Shown in pieces: positions 19,816 to 27,853 of a DNA stretch of 64,000 nt (positions are counted from its first letter, which is position 1; each line of letters opens with the position of its first letter). A model generated the notes under the pieces. The model did no database searches. It had not been told where the DNA came from and saw nothing but the letters and a program-made list of their open reading frames with translations. The stretch comes from Streptomyces sp. AA1529 (GTDB taxonomy: Bacteria > Actinomycetota > Actinomycetes > Streptomycetales > Streptomycetaceae), in the NCBI RefSeq assembly GCF_000280905.1, contig NZ_ALAP01000041.1, positions 1 to 64,000 on the forward strand, given 5' to 3'. The translations under genes were made by a program, and so were the position numbers.

Positions 19816-21645
19816 TCAGAGCCAGTCGGGATCGGTCTCGGCCGCGACGGTGTCCAGCGCGGCCAGCAGGTCGAACTGCGGGCCGGTGCGGGGCAGTTCG
19901 ACGCGGAAGAAGTACCGCGCTGCCTGCTGCTTGCCGCGCAGGAACGCCTCGGCTCCCGCGTCCGCGCGGTCGGCTGACAGCGTGGCCAGGAACTGGCCCA
20001 GCCAGATCCACGCCACCACCACGTGCCCGACCGCCTCCAGGTAGACCGAGGAGTTCGCCAGCGCGGTCTTCGGGTCGCCGCTCTCCCACAGCCGGGCCGT
20101 CACGGCGGTGGCCCGCTCCCAGTAGCCGCCCAGCGTCCCGGCCAGCGCCGCGGCCTCGCCGCCGGCCGCCTCGGCGTGCCGCAGCGTCTCCCGCACCGCG
20201 CCGTCCAGCGCGTGCAGCCCGGCGCCGCCGTGCTGCACCACCTTGCGGCCCAGCAGGTCGAGCCCCTGAATGCCGTGCGTGCCCTCGTGGATGGGGTTGA
20301 GGCGGTTGTCGCGATAGTGCTGCTCCACGTCGTACTCGCGGGTGTAGCCGTAGCCGCCGTGCACCTGGATGGCCAGGCTGTTGGCCTCCAGGCACCACTG
20401 CGAGGGCCAGCTCTTGGCGATCGGCGTCAGCACGTCCAGCAGCAGCCCGGCGCGGGCCCGGTCCTCCTCGGCCGCGGCCGAACGCTGCTCGTCCACCAGC
20501 ATGGAGCAGTACAGCAGCAGTCCCAGCGCGCCCTCCACGTAGGACTTCTGCGCCAGCAGCATCCGCCGCACGTCCGGGTGCCGCACGATCGGCACCTGCG
20601 GAGCCGCCGCGTCCTTGCCGCCCGCCGCGAGCGCGCGCCCCTGCGGCCGTTCGCGCGCGTAGGCGAGGGACTTGAGATAGCCGGTGTATCCCAGCGCCAT
20701 CGCGCCCGCGCCGACGCCGATGCGGGCGCCGTTCATCATGTGGAACATGTACGCCAGCCCGCGGTGCTCCTCGCCCACCAGGTGTCCGACGGCTCCGGGC
20801 GCTCCGCCGGGCCGGTGGCGTGCGCCCTCACCGAAGTTGAGCAGCGTGTTGGTGGTGCCCCGGTAGCCCATCTTGTGGTTGAGCCCGGCCGGGACCACGT
20901 CGTTGCGCTCTCCCGGGCCGCCGTCCGGCCCGACCAGGTACTTGGGGACGACGAACAGGGACAGCCCCTTGACGCCCGCCGGTCCGCCGGGCACCCGGGC
21001 GAGCACCAGGTGGACGATGTTCTCGGACAGTTCGTGGTCGCCGCCGGAGATCCACATCTTGGTGCCGAAGAGCCGGTAGGTGCCGTCCGGCTGCGGTTCG
21101 GCGCGGGTGGTGACGTCCGCGAGGGAGGAGCCGGCCTGCGGTTCGGACAGGCACATGGTGCCGAAGAAGCGCCCTTCGAGCATCGGCCGCACATAGGTGT
21201 CGATCTGTTCGCGGCTGCCGTGGGCGCACAGCAGGCGCGCGTTGCCCAGGGTGAGGAACGGGTAGGCGGACGTGCCGACGTTGGCCGCCTGGAAGTAGGA
21301 GAAGCAGGCGGTGGCGACCGTGTGCGGCATGCCCATGCCGCCGAACTCCTCGTCCATGGCAGCCGCCAGCAGCCCGGACTCGGCGAACACCCCGAGCGCC
21401 TCGGAGACCTCCTCGACGGTGTGCACCCGCTCGCCGTCGAACCAGGGCTCCTCCTGGTCGTTCTTCTTGTTGTGCGGGGCGAAGTGCCGGGTGGCGATCC
21501 GCTCGCTCAGCTCCAGGGCGTCGTCGAAGGTCTCCCGGGAGTGCTCCGCGTAGCGGGGGCGCCGGGTCAGCGCCTCGACGTCCAGCCAGTCGTGGAGCTG
21601 GAAGTCCAGGTCGCGGCGGGAGAGCAGCAGCGAGGGTGAGGGCAT
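19816..21645 (-). CDS. Acyl-CoA dehydrogenase (FadE-type, about 600 residues)
   Basis: A 609-residue flavoenzyme of the longer acyl-CoA dehydrogenase class, oxidising acyl-CoA to trans-2-enoyl-CoA in fatty acid breakdown. Visible motifs are MCLSEPQAGSSLADVTTRA (FAD/substrate loop), KMWISGGDHELSENIVHLVL, GVGAGAMALGYTGYLKSLAYA, and VHGGYGYTREYDVEQHYRD near the C-terminal core, with an extra C-terminal DUF-type domain (SSVYLEAVGHVVVAWIWLGQ). The start MPSPSLLLSRRDLDFQLHDW matches the family N-terminus. A TetR-like palindrome lies about 60 bp upstream. Confidence 0.9.
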   Translation of the reverse strand: MPSPSLLLSRRDLDFQLHDWLDVEALTRRPRYAEHSRETFDDALELSERIATRHFAPHNKKNDQEEPWFDGERVHTVEEVSEALGVFAESGLLAAAMDEEFGGMGMPHTVATACFSYFQAANVGTSAYPFLTLGNARLLCAHGSREQIDTYVRPMLEGRFFGTMCLSEPQAGSSLADVTTRAEPQPDGTYRLFGTKMWISGGDHELSENIVHLVLARVPGGPAGVKGLSLFVVPKYLVGPDGGPGERNDVVPAGLNHKMGYRGTTNTLLNFGEGARHRPGGAPGAVGHLVGEEHRGLAYMFHMMNGARIGVGAGAMALGYTGYLKSLAYARERPQGRALAAGGKDAAAPQVPIVRHPDVRRMLLAQKSYVEGALGLLLYCSMLVDEQRSAAAEEDRARAGLLLDVLTPIAKSWPSQWCLEANSLAIQVHGGYGYTREYDVEQHYRDNRLNPIHEGTHGIQGLDLLGRKVVQHGGAGLHALDGAVRETLRHAEAAGGEAAALAGTLGGYWERATAVTARLWESGDPKTALANSSVYLEAVGHVVVAWIWLGQFLATLSADRADAGAEAFLRGKQQAARYFFRVELPRTGPQFDLLAALDTVAAETDPDWL

Positions 21646-21705
21646 GAGGGCGGTCCGATCCCGGAGGCGGCGAGCAGGCGGCAGTGACGTGCGGCGCTCG
21701 GTTTC

Positions 21706-21719
21706 TAAGCGCTTGCTTA
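21706..21719 (-). promoter_or_regulatory. Palindrome TAAGC-N4-GCTTA upstream of the acyl-CoA dehydrogenase gene
   Basis: A perfect 5-bp-arm palindrome 61-74 bp upstream of the start codon. TAAGCAAGCGCTTA on the coding strand is of the kind bound by TetR-family repressors of fatty-acid catabolism. No regulator gene is adjacent, so it would act in trans. Confidence 0.55.
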
Positions 21720-21772
21720 TGGTCACGCCGACGGTCGGCCCTGTCAACGCCCCCGGGACCGGACCCGCGCGG

Positions 21773-22597
21773 TCACCGCTTGCGGCCCACCCCCGCGTAC
21801 ATGGTCAGGGCGCCCTTGGGCAGCCCGCCGTCGGGGCCGTTGTCCGGGCGCCACAGATGCGTCATGGTCAGCCCCGGGTCCAGCAGCTCCCACCCGTCGA
21901 AGAACCGGGCGACCTGTTCCCGGCTCCGGGGTACGAGCGCCGTGCCGCTGCGCCGGTAGATGTCGACCACGTGGTCGATCCGCTCGGAGCCCTCCCGGTC
22001 GGGTACATCGGCGATCCCGTGGCTCAGCGACAGGAAGCTGCCCGGGGCGAGCCGGTCGAGCAGCGTGCGCAGGATCCCCTCCGGCGCCCGCTCGTCCGGG
22101 ATGAAGTGGACGAGCGCGTTCACCGAGACGGCGACCGGGCGGTCCAGATCGAGGGTCCTGCCCAGCTCGGGCGAGTCCAGCACGGTCCCGGGCCGGGTCG
22201 CGTCGGCGTGCAGATAGGTGGTGCGGCCCTCGGGTGTGCTGTGCAGCAGCGCCTGCGCGTACTGCAGCACGATCGGGTCGTTGTCGGTGTAGACGACGCG
22301 GGCGTCGGGGGCGACCGACTGGGCCACCTGGTGCAGGTTGGGCTCGGTGGGGATGCCGCTGCCGATGTCCAGGAACTGCCGCACGCCGTACTCGGCCGCC
22401 AGGGCGCGGGTGACGCGGATCATGAAGTCCCGGTTGGTGCGCGCCGCCGTGACGATCTCCGGCAGCCTGGCGACCACCGCCTCGGCCGCCCGCACATCCG
22501 CCTCGTAGTGGGTCTTCCCCCCGAGGTAGTAGTCGTACATCCGCGCGGAGTGCGGCGTGGCCGTGTCGACCGGCGGTGGTCCGTCCTGCTCGGACAT
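21773..22597 (-). CDS. SAM-dependent methyltransferase, DUF574 family (tandem copy 1)
   Basis: A 274-residue DUF574 protein. ARMYDYYLGGKTHYEADV, FLDIGSGIPTEPN, VVYTDNDPIVLQYAQALL and LWRPD are the family landmarks. It lies immediately downstream of a paralogue on the same strand (41 bp). Overall the two proteins are clearly related but diverged, except over a central block of about 60 residues that is almost identical. The block spans the SAM-binding loop, so it may have been homogenised by gene conversion. The substrate is unknown. Confidence 0.88.
   Translation of the reverse strand: MSEQDGPPPVDTATPHSARMYDYYLGGKTHYEADVRAAEAVVARLPEIVTAARTNRDFMIRVTRALAAEYGVRQFLDIGSGIPTEPNLHQVAQSVAPDARVVYTDNDPIVLQYAQALLHSTPEGRTTYLHADATRPGTVLDSPELGRTLDLDRPVAVSVNALVHFIPDERAPEGILRTLLDRLAPGSFLSLSHGIADVPDREGSERIDHVVDIYRRSGTALVPRSREQVARFFDGWELLDPGLTMTHLWRPDNGPDGGLPKGALTMYAGVGRKR
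22209..22384. repeat. 176-bp near-identical tract shared by two tandem DUF574 genes (copy 1)
   Basis: Aligned by eye with 23075-23250 at a constant offset of 866 bp, the two copies differ at only 4 of 176 positions, all clustered within about 30 bp. Flanking sequence falls abruptly to ordinary paralogue divergence. This is the pattern of recent gene conversion. Confidence 0.8.
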
Positions 22598-22638
22598 GCG
22601 GTCTCCCCCTCAGTAGTGCCTGTCGTGGTCCCCGTGGT

Positions 22639-23463
22639 TCAGGGTTTGCGGGCCAGGCCCGCGAGCATGCTGGGCTGTCCTTCTTCGAGCTCGTCCGCCT
22701 GGCCGGGTTCCGGGCGCCAGTCGTGCGCCATCACGAGGCCCGGCTCGACCAGTTCGAGCCCCTCGAAGAACCTGCCGACCTCGCTGCGGTCCCGCAGCCG
22801 GAGTGCGGTGCCGCCCTTGGCGTAGATCTCCTCGACCTCGCGGCCCAGCGCGGCCAGGGCCGGGTCGTCGATGTCCGCGGTGGCGTGCGAGAGGCACAGA
22901 TAGCTGCCGGAGGGCAGCCGGTCCAGCAGTCCGGTGAGGATCTCGTAGGGCCCCCACTCGTCGGGGACGAAGTGGAAGAGCGCGTTGACCGAGAGGGCCA
23001 CCGGGCGGCTCAGGTCGAGCGTGGCGTGCAGTTCGTCGGAGTCGGCGATGGACTCCGGCTCGGCGGCGTCGGCCTGCAGATAGGTGGTGCGGCCCTCGGG
23101 TGTGCTGTGCAGCAGCGCCTGCGCGTACTGCAGCACGATGGGATCGCTGTCGGTGTAGACGACCCGGGCGTCGGGGGCGACCGACTGGGCCACCTGGTGC
23201 AGGTTGGGCTCGGTGGGGATGCCGCTGCCGATGTCCAGGAACTGCCGCACCCCCGCCTCGGCGGCCAGCCAGCGGGTCGCCCTGGTCATGAAGTCGCGGT
23301 TGGCGCGGGCCATCGCGCCGGCGAACGGAACGGTCGCGATGACCGCCTCGGCCGCCTGGACGTCCACCTCGTAGTGGGTCTTGCCTCCGAGGTAGTAGTC
23401 GTACATCCGGGCCGAGTGGGGCTTGGTGGTGTCTATGCCGGGAGGGTTGCCCTCTGCGGTCAT
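22639..23463 (-). CDS. SAM-dependent methyltransferase, DUF574 family (tandem copy 2)
   Basis: A 274-residue DUF574 paralogue of the downstream neighbour. It has ARMYDYYLGGKTHYEVDVQ, FLDIGSGIPTEPN, VVYTDSDPIVLQYAQALL and DWRPEPG. It is the first of the tandem pair, with 42 bp between this gene and the DUF397 gene upstream, so it may be read through from the XRE/DUF397 unit. The central segment is nearly identical to the tandem copy while both ends have diverged. The substrate is unknown. Confidence 0.88.
   Translation of the reverse strand: MTAEGNPPGIDTTKPHSARMYDYYLGGKTHYEVDVQAAEAVIATVPFAGAMARANRDFMTRATRWLAAEAGVRQFLDIGSGIPTEPNLHQVAQSVAPDARVVYTDSDPIVLQYAQALLHSTPEGRTTYLQADAAEPESIADSDELHATLDLSRPVALSVNALFHFVPDEWGPYEILTGLLDRLPSGSYLCLSHATADIDDPALAALGREVEEIYAKGGTALRLRDRSEVGRFFEGLELVEPGLVMAHDWRPEPGQADELEEGQPSMLAGLARKP
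23075..23250. repeat. 176-bp near-identical tract shared by two tandem DUF574 genes (copy 2)
   Basis: Partner of 22209-22384 (4 mismatches in 176 aligned bases by eye). Confidence 0.8.
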
Positions 23464-23505
23464 GCGGCCTCTCCGTTCTCCGGGTCCGGGGTGATGGCGT
23501 TGCGG

Positions 23506-23766
23506 TCAGTCGGAGGCCAGCAGGAAGTCGGCCACGCCCTGCTTGGCGCCTCTGAGGAAGGTCTCGAACTCGTGGGTGGTGTAGATCAGCGCCGGACCTT
23601 CCGGGTCGGTCGACTGCCGCAGAGCCACCCGGCCGTCGCCGAGCTTCATCGCCTCGACGCAGCTGCCGCCGTTGGTGCCGCTCCACGGCTTCTGCCAGCC
23701 CTCGGTACCGAGGTGTTTCGCGGGCATGCCGTTGTATATGTGTGGGGGGTGGCCGGAATGACCCAT
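23506..23766 (-). CDS. DUF397 domain protein, partner of the XRE regulator
   Basis: An 86-residue protein with the DUF397 core: WQKPWSGTNGGSCVEAMKL, VALRQSTDPEGPALIYTTHE and FLRGAKQGVADFLL. These small proteins are encoded next to WhiJ-type XRE regulators in Streptomyces and are thought to modulate them, sometimes in an antitoxin/toxin-like manner. The ATG at 23766 lies 3 bp after the stop of the XRE gene, with GGAG in the XRE 3' end, so translation is coupled. A second in-frame ATG 13 codons in is possible. Confidence 0.85.
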   Translation of the reverse strand: MGHSGHPPHIYNGMPAKHLGTEGWQKPWSGTNGGSCVEAMKLGDGRVALRQSTDPEGPALIYTTHEFETFLRGAKQGVADFLLASD

Positions 23767-23769
23767 GGT

Positions 23770-24627
23770 TCAGAACTCCTTGCGGATCTCACCGAGTACG
23801 GTCTCGGTGTGTGGTACTGGCGCGGCCTGCGCGCCCATGCGGTCCAGCACCTCCAGATAGGCGGCGGTGTCCGGACGCTCGTCCAGGTAGGTGGCGCCCG
23901 TCAGGCTCTCGGTGTAGACGATGTCCGGGAGCTCCGGAATCTCGAACCGGAAGAGCTGGAAGGGCCCGAACATGCCGGGGTGGGCACCCGCGGTGAACTG
24001 AATGATCTGCAGCGTGATGTTCTGCTGCCGGGACAGCTCGATCAGCCGGTCGATCTGGCCGCGCATCACGGAGGGTGAGCCCACGTGGCGGCGCAGCACC
24101 TGCTCGTCCAGCACGGCCCACAGCACCGGAGCCTCGGGGTCCTGGAGGAGTCGCTGGCGCCCCATGCGCAGCTGCACCCGGCGGTCCAGTTCCTCCTCCT
24201 CGGCGGAGGGGAAGCCGGTGCGCAGCAGGGCTCGCGCGTACTCCTCCGTCTGGAGGAGTCCCGGTACGCAGTGCGGCTCGTACGCCCTGATGAGGCTGGC
24301 CTCGCCCTCCAGGCTCACGTAGAGGCTGAACCAGGGCGGCAGCACGTCGCGGAAGCTGTGCCACCAGCCGGGTCGGTTCGCCTCGTCCACCAGGGCCAGG
24401 AACGAGGTCGTCTCCTCGTCGGAGAGGCCGTACATCCGCAGCAGCTTCTCCACGTAGGGCGGCTTGAGGCCCACCTCGGCCTTCTCCATGCGACGCACCG
24501 TCGTGGTGTTGACACTGAGCGCGTACGCGGCGTCGGTGAAGGAGTGTCCGGCGCGCTCGCGGAGGTCGCGAAGGCGTAGGCCGAGCACTATCTGCCCCAC
24601 AGTCGGCGCGGAACGAGCCTCGGCCAC
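23770..24627 (-). CDS. WhiJ-type XRE regulator (HTH + DUF5753)
   Basis: A 285-residue regulator. The N-terminal HTH covers about residues 14-70 (LRLRDLRERAGHSFTDAAYA, TTTVRRMEKAEVGLKPPYVE). The C-terminal DUF5753 domain includes PGWWHSFRDVLPPWFSLYV, IRAYEPHCVPGLLQTEEYAR and ITLQIIQFTAGAHPGMFGPF. It forms a three-gene locus with a downstream DUF397 gene and a divergent HATPase gene, the arrangement of the abaA-like/whiJ loci that influence development and antibiotic production. A 17-bp palindrome in the shared promoter is a candidate binding site. Confidence 0.9.
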   Translation of the reverse strand: MAEARSAPTVGQIVLGLRLRDLRERAGHSFTDAAYALSVNTTTVRRMEKAEVGLKPPYVEKLLRMYGLSDEETTSFLALVDEANRPGWWHSFRDVLPPWFSLYVSLEGEASLIRAYEPHCVPGLLQTEEYARALLRTGFPSAEEEELDRRVQLRMGRQRLLQDPEAPVLWAVLDEQVLRRHVGSPSVMRGQIDRLIELSRQQNITLQIIQFTAGAHPGMFGPFQLFRFEIPELPDIVYTESLTGATYLDERPDTAAYLEVLDRMGAQAAPVPHTETVLGEIRKEF

Positions 24628-24945
24628 TACTGCCTCCCTGACTGCCTCCCCTGGCGGACCCTGGCGTCAAGCAGTGTGCCATGGCTGGTGTGCAGCAGCC
24701 ATACTGCCCTTGCGATTCTGCGAATTGCAGAACTCCTCTTGCCATCTGTGAAAGAAGCTGGGCATAGTGAAGAACGTGACCCAGCTCATGAGACTGCGGC
24801 ACCGGAGCCGCACAGCATCGCTGCCGCCGGAAGGGCCCGCAGCGGCCCGGTCGGCCGATGCCTGCGCGGGCCCGCTCGCGCCCGGTGCGGACTGCTCCCC
24901 GGTAGCCGTCCCCTCCCCTCACAGGTAGACGGAAGGCGTTCCCCC
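24628..24945. other. 318-bp divergent intergenic region between XRE and HATPase genes
   Basis: No gene is supported. The middle (about 24690-24770) is AT-rich for this genome and holds the 24716-24732 palindrome. The HATPase open frame technically extends through here, but its Arg/Pro-rich shadow-like sequence argues against translation. Confidence 0.5.
24716..24732. promoter_or_regulatory. Palindrome TTCTGC-N5-GCAGAA between the XRE and HATPase genes
   Basis: Perfect 6-bp arms with an AT-rich spacer (GAATT), about 90 bp upstream of the XRE start and 215 bp upstream of the HATPase start. It is the best candidate operator for the WhiJ-like regulator. Confidence 0.55.
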
Positions 24946-25413
24946 GTGGCCTCCTCGTATCCCCTCACGCAGCTCTCCCTGCCCGCACCGTCGGCCGCGC
25001 CGGCCGAGGAAGCGCGGCAGGAGGGATTCGAGCTCCCCGCGCACACCTCGTCGGTCGCCCGTGCCCGCGCCCGGCTCCGCGGAAGGCTGCAGCACTGGGG
25101 CTTTCCCGAGGAGCTCGCCCACACGGCGCAACTGGTGATCTCCGAGTTCGTCACCAACGCCGTCCTGCACACGGACACCGTCCGGATAGCGTGCCGCATC
25201 CACCTGGACGCCGAGCGCCTGCGGATAGAGGTCACCGACGAGGGCACCCAGAGCTGTGCGCCGCAGCCGCGCAGCGCAGCCCCCGAAGAGGTGAACGGCC
25301 GGGGGCTGCAACTCGTCGGCGCCCTCGCGCAGCGCTGGGGCGTCTCCGCGCACGGCGGCCGGTGCGGCCGCGTGGTGTGGGCCGAACTGGGCACGGCCGA
25401 CGGCGCACTGTAG
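24946..25413 (+). CDS. ATP-binding protein, HATPase_c anti-sigma-factor-like (RsbW/SpoIIAB type)
   Basis: A 155-residue single-domain GHKL ATPase. The N box is QLVISEFVTNAVLHT, the G1 region is VTDEG, and the G2 region is GRGLQLVGALAQRWGV. Such stand-alone kinase-like proteins act as anti-sigma factors or partners of WhiJ-type loci. The GTG at 24946 follows GGAAGG by 9 bases. An in-frame upstream start would add a non-conserved Arg-rich segment, so it is rejected. It is divergent from the XRE/DUF397 pair and completes the typical trio. No kinase target is visible in the window. Confidence 0.85.
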   Translation: MASSYPLTQLSLPAPSAAPAEEARQEGFELPAHTSSVARARARLRGRLQHWGFPEELAHTAQLVISEFVTNAVLHTDTVRIACRIHLDAERLRIEVTDEGTQSCAPQPRSAAPEEVNGRGLQLVGALAQRWGVSAHGGRCGRVVWAELGTADGAL

Positions 25414-25658
25414 GGGCCGGCCCCCGGCGGCTGCCGATGGCGCGCCGCCCGGTGCGGAAACAGCCCCCGCGTCCCGACCCTCCCGGGGCGCCGCGACCCT
25501 CCCGGCTCCTCCCGTTCTGTCCCGGCCACCTGGTCAAATTCCCCTGCACCAAGGCCACTTGACGTTGGTCCGGACCGGACCGGCGTGACATGCTGCCCGC
25601 CAGGGCAGGTGCCCGCGCGGTCGGCGCGCGGTGTGCCGGTGAACACACTGGGGCGCGT

Positions 25659-26480
25659 ATGCGGGACGAGACGACCGGAACCGGGCAGCACACGGTGGAC
25701 ATCAACGTCCCGAGCGTGGCCCGGATGTACGACCACTACCTCGGCGGCAAGGACAACTACGCCGTGGACCGGGAAGCCGTCGCGGCGCTGGACGAGAAGG
25801 TGCCGCGCACCCGCCATCTCGCCCGCAACAACCGCCGCTTCCTGCAGCGGGTCGTGCGCATCCTGGTGCGCGACTACGGCATCCGCCAGTTCCTCGACCA
25901 CGGTTCCGGGCTGCCCACCCAGGACAACGTCCACCAGGTCGCCCAGCGCGCGGCCCCCGGATCGCGCGCGGTCTACGTGGACAACGACCCCATCGTGCTC
26001 GCCCACGGCCGGGCACTGCTGGAGGAGAACGCCGAGACCGCGGTGATCCAGGCCGACATGCGCGACACCGACGAGATCTTCGACAGCCCCGAGGTGAAGC
26101 GCCTGATCGACCTCTCCCGGCCGGTGGCGCTGCTCTTCGTCTCGGTGATGCACTGCATTCCCGACCACTCCGACCCCGCCGCCGTGGTGCGCCGGGCCCT
26201 GGAGCGCGTGCCCTCCGGCAGCTTCGTCGTCCTCAACCAGCTCGTCAGCCACGACCGGGAGACCCGCGACTTCGTCACCGGGTTCATGGACCGCAGCACC
26301 AACGGCCAGTGGGGCCGGGTCCGCGAACCACACGACGTCGAGGCGTACTTCACCGGTCTCGACGTGCTGGAACCCGGCCTGGTCGAGGTCAACGACTGGC
26401 GGCCCGACTCCGACCTGTGCGCACGCCGGCTGGAGGACGAGACCTGGTTCGAGTTCGGCGGCGTGGCGCGGAAGCCGTAG
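25659..26480 (+). CDS. SAM-dependent methyltransferase, DUF574 family (fourth copy)
   Basis: A 273-residue DUF574 protein: RMYDHYLGGKDNYAVDREA, GSGLPTQDNVHQVAQRAAP, AVYVDNDPIVLAHGRALLEE and DWRPDSDL. The glycine-rich SAM loop reads FLDHGSG rather than the FLDIGSG of the other three copies, an odd substitution next to the cofactor. The ATG at 25659 gives the standard N-terminus (TVDINVPSVARMYDHYLGG); an upstream in-frame ATG at 25590 lacks support. It stands alone, convergent with the NRPS operon. The substrate is unknown. Confidence 0.86.
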   Translation: MRDETTGTGQHTVDINVPSVARMYDHYLGGKDNYAVDREAVAALDEKVPRTRHLARNNRRFLQRVVRILVRDYGIRQFLDHGSGLPTQDNVHQVAQRAAPGSRAVYVDNDPIVLAHGRALLEENAETAVIQADMRDTDEIFDSPEVKRLIDLSRPVALLFVSVMHCIPDHSDPAAVVRRALERVPSGSFVVLNQLVSHDRETRDFVTGFMDRSTNGQWGRVREPHDVEAYFTGLDVLEPGLVEVNDWRPDSDLCARRLEDETWFEFGGVARKP

Positions 26481-26542
26481 CACCGCGCCGGCTCCGGCCG
26501 CCGACCCGCGGAACGCCGCACGAGCGCCGACCCGCCCACGAC

Positions 26543-26567
26543 GGACCGGCGCCCGCGCTGCCGGTCC
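26543..26567. terminator. Hairpin between convergent genes
   Basis: Stem GGACCGGC/GCCGGTCC (8 bp) with a 9-base loop in the 134-bp gap between the fourth DUF574 gene and the end of the NRPS operon. There is no U-tract, as is common in Streptomyces. It could terminate from both sides. Confidence 0.5.
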
Positions 26568-26614
26568 GGGGCCACAGGCACCTCCCGACCCCGGCCGGCA
26601 GCGGTGGTGGTCCG

Positions 26615-27853
26615 CTATCCGAGCCCCCCGCGCGGAGGCCCCAGCGGGCGGAGCACCTCCAGCCGTACCGCCTCCGCACCCTTCTCCAGGGCGGCACGGC
26701 ACTCCTGAGCCGATTCCGCGACGGCGGTGACCAGCCCGTACCGGCCCGCGACCGCGCCGTGCGGCGGCAGCCGCAGCTCCTGCCCCGGCAGGGCGATCGC
26801 GAGTGCCTCGCTCACCCCCGGCGGCAGCGCCGCCGTGTCCACCCGCACGGCGCGGGCCAGGCAGTCGGCCTCCGGATAGCGGAACCGGACTCCCGCCACC
26901 CGCCGGGGGCCGGGACGGAGGTCCGGCGGTTCCGCGCCGCAGGCCACCCGAGCCGCCGCCAGCGCCGCGTCGGTGCCCAGCGCCAGCCGCCCAAGGTCGG
27001 GTATGCGGTCACCGCCGATCCGGGCGTTGATCTCGACCACCTTCGGGCCCTCGGCGGTCAGCCGCAGCTCGGTGTGGGTCCACCCGGTGCCGAACCCGAC
27101 CGCGGCGTGCGCCCGTGCCACCACCTCCAGCACCTCGGCGTCGTCCTGCAGCGGGTCACGGCCGTCGACCAGATGGCCGACCTCCTCGAAGCAGGGCGCG
27201 AACCCGCACTCCTTGCGGGCCACGAACCCGGGCGTCATCCGGCCCCGGACCCAGGCCGCGTCCACGCTGATCTCCGGACCGTCCAGATACTCCTCGACCA
27301 GCACGTCCCCCGGCGCCACCTCCACAGCGCCGGGCGCCGTGGCTCCCCTGGCCAGCCGGAACCCGGCAGGCAGCCGGTCCGCCGAGGCCACCAGCACCAC
27401 CCCGGCACTGGCGTTCAGCGCCCGCGGTTTGAGCACCACCGGATAGCCGATCCGGGCCGCGGCGGCCCGCGCCTGCGGCAGCGAGGCCACCGGCACCGAA
27501 CGGGCCTGCGGCACCCCCGCCGCGTCCAGCGCCGTTCGGGTCGCCCGCTTGTCCCGGCAGGTCAGGGCCGCCTCCGGGGTACTGCCCGGCAGCCCCAGGC
27601 GCGCGGCGAGCTCAGCGGTCTGCACCACTCTGGTGTCGTCCCACGTGAGCACCCCCTCGACGGCGCAGTGCCGGGCGACCGCCGCCATCGCGGCCACGTC
27701 CGTGGTGTCCAGCACCGTGTGCCCGGCCAGATACGCCGACTCCCAGGCGGGGGCGCGCTCCGCCAGAAGATGGACGTCGTGGACGGCGGCGACCGAGGCC
27801 AACAGATACTCGCGGTACACCTGCGACCCGGCACCGATCAGCAGCAGCGTCAT
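26615..27853 (-). CDS. ATP-grasp ligase at the end of the NRPS operon
   Basis: A 412-residue ATP-grasp enzyme of the amino-acid-ligase/carbamoyl-phosphate-synthase-like class. The N-terminus has an LLLIGAGSQVYREYLLASV fold. ATP-contact motifs include YPVVLKPRALNASAGVVLV, VLVEEYLDGPEISVDAAWV and VVEINARIGGDRIPD. These enzymes join a carboxylate, activated as acyl phosphate, to an amine. Its ATG overlaps the stop of the stand-alone NRPS by 4 bases, so it belongs to the operon and probably extends or caps the peptide, or makes a building block, by amide formation. The substrate is unknown. Confidence 0.85.
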   Translation of the reverse strand: MTLLLIGAGSQVYREYLLASVAAVHDVHLLAERAPAWESAYLAGHTVLDTTDVAAMAAVARHCAVEGVLTWDDTRVVQTAELAARLGLPGSTPEAALTCRDKRATRTALDAAGVPQARSVPVASLPQARAAAARIGYPVVLKPRALNASAGVVLVASADRLPAGFRLARGATAPGAVEVAPGDVLVEEYLDGPEISVDAAWVRGRMTPGFVARKECGFAPCFEEVGHLVDGRDPLQDDAEVLEVVARAHAAVGFGTGWTHTELRLTAEGPKVVEINARIGGDRIPDLGRLALGTDAALAAARVACGAEPPDLRPGPRRVAGVRFRYPEADCLARAVRVDTAALPPGVSEALAIALPGQELRLPPHGAVAGRYGLVTAVAESAQECRAALEKGAEAVRLEVLRPLGPPRGGLG

